NCBI GenBank assembly: GCA_963742725.1 | Contig: CAVUMX010000004.1 | Coordinates: 186,001 to 250,000, forward strand | DNA: 64,000 nucleotides | Direction: 5' to 3' | Source: CAVVAL01 sp963742725 | GTDB lineage: Bacteria > Actinomycetota > Actinomycetes > Mycobacteriales > Cryptosporangiaceae | In this document: piece by piece, positions 62,371-64,000 of the stretch | Layout of the letters: each line of letters opens with the position of its first letter | Position numbering within the stretch: position 1 is the stretch's first letter | Translations under genes and position numbers: made by a program | Notes under the pieces: model-generated | What the model was told of the DNA's origin: nothing | The model's database searches: none | The model's input: the letters and a program-made list of their open reading frames with translations, nothing else

Positions 62371-63735
62371 GTGTCGCGGCGGCTGCTGCTCGTCCTCGTA
62401 CCGTTGTTCGCCGCGTTGCTCGTCGCGCTCGGACTGCCCCTCGCCGGGATCGTCGCCCAGCGCGAGACGCAGGCCACGTACCTGGACCGGCTGGCCGACA
62501 GCGAACGGTTCGTGGCCCTGGCCGAGGTCGCGCTGCGGTCCACCCGGACATCCCTGCTGGAGCAGGAGATCCAGCGGTACTCCGAGCTGTACGGCATCGC
62601 GGTGGCGATCATCGCGCCGGACCGGCGTCCGCTGCTGACGTCGCGGACGGCTCCTGACCTGGACGATCCGGCGGTCCAGGCCGGGTTGACGACCGCGTTC
62701 GCCGGGTTCCGCGGCGACCGGATCCGGACGGTGTGGCCGTGGAAGTCCGATCCGCTGGTGATCGTGGATCCGGTCGGGCGCGACAGCGCGGTCATCGCGG
62801 CCGTAGTGACGGTCTCGCCGACCGGCCGGCTGCGGTCCGGCGTGCTGCGGCGGTGGCTGCTGCTCGGCGCGCTCGGCGTGGTGCCGTTGCTGCTCGCGGC
62901 ATTCGTGGCGGTGCCGGTGTCGCGGTGGGTGCTGCGTCCCGTCCGCGACCTGGACGAGGCCAGTACCGCCATCGGCGCCGGCCGGCTCGACGTCCGCGCG
63001 CGGGCGCTCAGGGGGCCGCCGGAGCTTCAGCGGATGGTCGCCTCGTTCAACGACATGGCGGACATCGTCGTCCGGACGCTGCGCCGCCAGCGGACGTTCG
63101 TGTCCGACGCCTCCCACCAGCTACGGAACCCGCTGCTGAGCCTGCGCCTCGCCGTCGACAACCTGGCGCCGCACGTGGACGCGGACGGGCAGGAGATCCA
63201 CGCCGACGCCGTCCACGAGGCCGAGGAGATGGGCCGCATCCTGGACTCGCTGCTGGCCCTGACCAGGGTCGAGAGCGCCACCACAGCGCCGGCGGCGGTA
63301 TCGCTGGCATCCGTCGTCGCCGAACACGAACCCGCCTGGCGGACGAGAGTGGAGCGCGCCGGCATGCAGCTGGCCGTGGACGTGCCGGCGGACGCCGAGG
63401 CCATCGCACCCGGGGACGGGCTGGGCCACGTGCTGGACGAACTCGTCGGCAATGCCACGCGGCTGTCCGGCGGCGGGTGCGTGGAGGTGACGGCGGTGGT
63501 GAACGGCTGGACCGTCGACCTGCACGTCCGCGACGACGGCACCGGACTCGACGCCGACGAGCGCGAACACGCCGTCGAGCGGTTCTGGCGCGGGCGCGGC
63601 AAGCAGAACGTCAGCGGCACAGGCCTCGGACTGGCCATCTGCCGCGAGGTCGTCGAGGCAGCGGGCGGGCAGCTGGACCTGCTGCCGGTCGAGCCGCACG
63701 GCCTCGACGTCCGCATCCGCCTAACCCGCGCATAA
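62371..63735 (+). CDS. Sensor histidine kinase
   Basis: A 454-residue membrane kinase: helix 1 (LLLVLVPLFAALLVALGLPL), an extracellular sensor region of about 130 residues, helix 2 (LLLGALGVVPLLLAAFVAVP), HAMP, the H-box SDASHQLRNPLLSLR (His near 248) and ATPase motifs N (VLDELVGNATRLSGGG), D (VRDDGTGLD) and GTGLGLAICRE. It is coupled to the response regulator. The reverse-strand TAXI transporter gene beyond it suggests the pair may sense or regulate uptake of an organic acid; that is inference. Confidence 0.93.
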   Translation: MSRRLLLVLVPLFAALLVALGLPLAGIVAQRETQATYLDRLADSERFVALAEVALRSTRTSLLEQEIQRYSELYGIAVAIIAPDRRPLLTSRTAPDLDDPAVQAGLTTAFAGFRGDRIRTVWPWKSDPLVIVDPVGRDSAVIAAVVTVSPTGRLRSGVLRRWLLLGALGVVPLLLAAFVAVPVSRWVLRPVRDLDEASTAIGAGRLDVRARALRGPPELQRMVASFNDMADIVVRTLRRQRTFVSDASHQLRNPLLSLRLAVDNLAPHVDADGQEIHADAVHEAEEMGRILDSLLALTRVESATTAPAAVSLASVVAEHEPAWRTRVERAGMQLAVDVPADAEAIAPGDGLGHVLDELVGNATRLSGGGCVEVTAVVNGWTVDLHVRDDGTGLDADEREHAVERFWRGRGKQNVSGTGLGLAICREVVEAAGGQLDLLPVEPHGLDVRIRLTRA

Positions 63736-63752
63736 CGGCGTCGGGCCCGGCC

Positions 63753-63814
63753 AACTGTCGGGGTTATCGGGGTATCCCGCGCCCGGTTACAGGACCCGAT
63801 CCCGAACAGTTCGG
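63753..63814 (-). repeat. Dispersed 62-bp intergenic repeat, copy 3 (inverted)
   Basis: Reverse-strand copy of the element at 25667-25728, about 52 of 62 positions alike without gaps. It lies between the convergent kinase and TAXI genes and could also fold into a terminator. Nothing else is seen in this 117-nt gap. Confidence 0.8.
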
Positions 63815-63852
63815 TTTGTCCAGGCCGGCGGCCTGGCGGTGCGGGGCCCGCT

Positions 63853-64000
63853 CTAACGCTTCACGGTGCGGTAGTAGCGGGTGGCGCCGGGGTGGAGGGG
63901 GATCGGGCTCGTGGCGATGCCGGTCCGGACGTTGATCCGGTTCGCCTCCTGGTGGCCGCGCGCGATCCGGGCGCGTTGGGCGAACAGGGTGCGGGTGATG
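63853..64000 (-). CDS. TAXI-family TRAP transporter solute-binding protein (3' end only)
   Basis: The last 49 codons of a reverse-strand gene whose remainder lies beyond the window. The readable end contains LFAQRARIARGHQEANRINV and PIPLHPGATRYYRTVKR followed by TAG. The PLHPGAxRYY ending is characteristic of TAXI solute-binding proteins of tripartite transporters for organic acids. Proximity to the two-component system is typical for such transport genes. Confidence 0.78.
   Translation of the reverse strand, partial: ITRTLFAQRARIARGHQEANRINVRTGIATSPIPLHPGATRYYRTVKR

Overview
The window is a dense, high-GC (by eye about 70%) actinomycete chromosome segment. Lsr2, the hpf-secA pair, prfB-ftsE-ftsX-smpB-ssrA, ctaD-serB and the pncB/clpS/DUF2017/mec/cysO/cysM cluster are all actinobacterial arrangements, many familiar from Mycobacterium. 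Frequent GTG starts, 4-nt stop/start overlaps and an LPXTG wall protein fit too. I cannot name genus or species from sequence alone.

Layout. 0-7.5 kb: 3' end of hpf, two reverse GNAT acetyltransferases, secA, an Rv3235-family gene and a frameshifted LysM membrane protein. 7.5-9.7 kb: a SAF-domain/CpaB-like and a CpaE/Ssd-like gene, the detached first part of a Tad (Flp pilus) system. 9.7-16.4 kb: a 45-bp tandem repeat, a HAD hydrolase, a WS/DGAT acyltransferase, a patatin lipase, a DUF6912 protein, a membrane protein and proline-catabolic pruA. 16.6-20.9 kb: an orphan EccC-like protein with an FHA domain. 21-28 kb: tryptophan 2,3-dioxygenase, then the main Tad block (cpaF, tadB, tadC, pilin-like, two TadE-like, one TadG-like). 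28-35.6 kb: PadR regulator, prfB, an LPXTG protein, ftsE-ftsX-M23 hydrolase, smpB and tmRNA. 35.6-38.8 kb: an unusual ndk, a LysR gene divergent from a KynB-like cyclase, two small genes and an abnormal tRNA. 39-43.4 kb: two paralogous secreted clan GH-A enzymes, a GNAT and mtnP. 43.4-47.8 kb: YqgE, tRNA-Ala(GGC), argS and an alphaproteobacterial-type aspS. 47.8-51.5 kb: two decayed genes, an AA10 polysaccharide monooxygenase, lsr2 and a GH18 chitinase. 51.6-56.2 kb: a BpsA-like aminopropyltransferase, ctaD and serB. 56.2-61.5 kb: NAD salvage (pncA, pncB), clpS-DUF2017 and the Mec-CysO-CysM cysteine pathway, bracketed and interrupted by two copies of a ~114-bp palindromic element. 61.5-64 kb: an OmpR-type two-component system facing the 3' end of a TAXI-family TRAP solute-binding protein.

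How genes work together. SecA exports pre-proteins. FtsE/FtsX probably gate the adjacent coiled-coil M23 hydrolase, and SmpB and tmRNA rescue ribosomes. The Tad genes specify pilus assembly. The AA10 enzyme and GH18 chitinase could jointly attack chitin. Mec releases cysteine from the CysO carrier after CysM loads it. PncA and PncB feed the NAD pool.

The most notable observations are the tRNA with an 8-nt anticodon loop, the paired palindromic elements around the NAD/cysteine cluster, a second dispersed 62-bp repeat family (three copies), the foreign-looking aspS and ndk, and a serB that seems to start at CTG.
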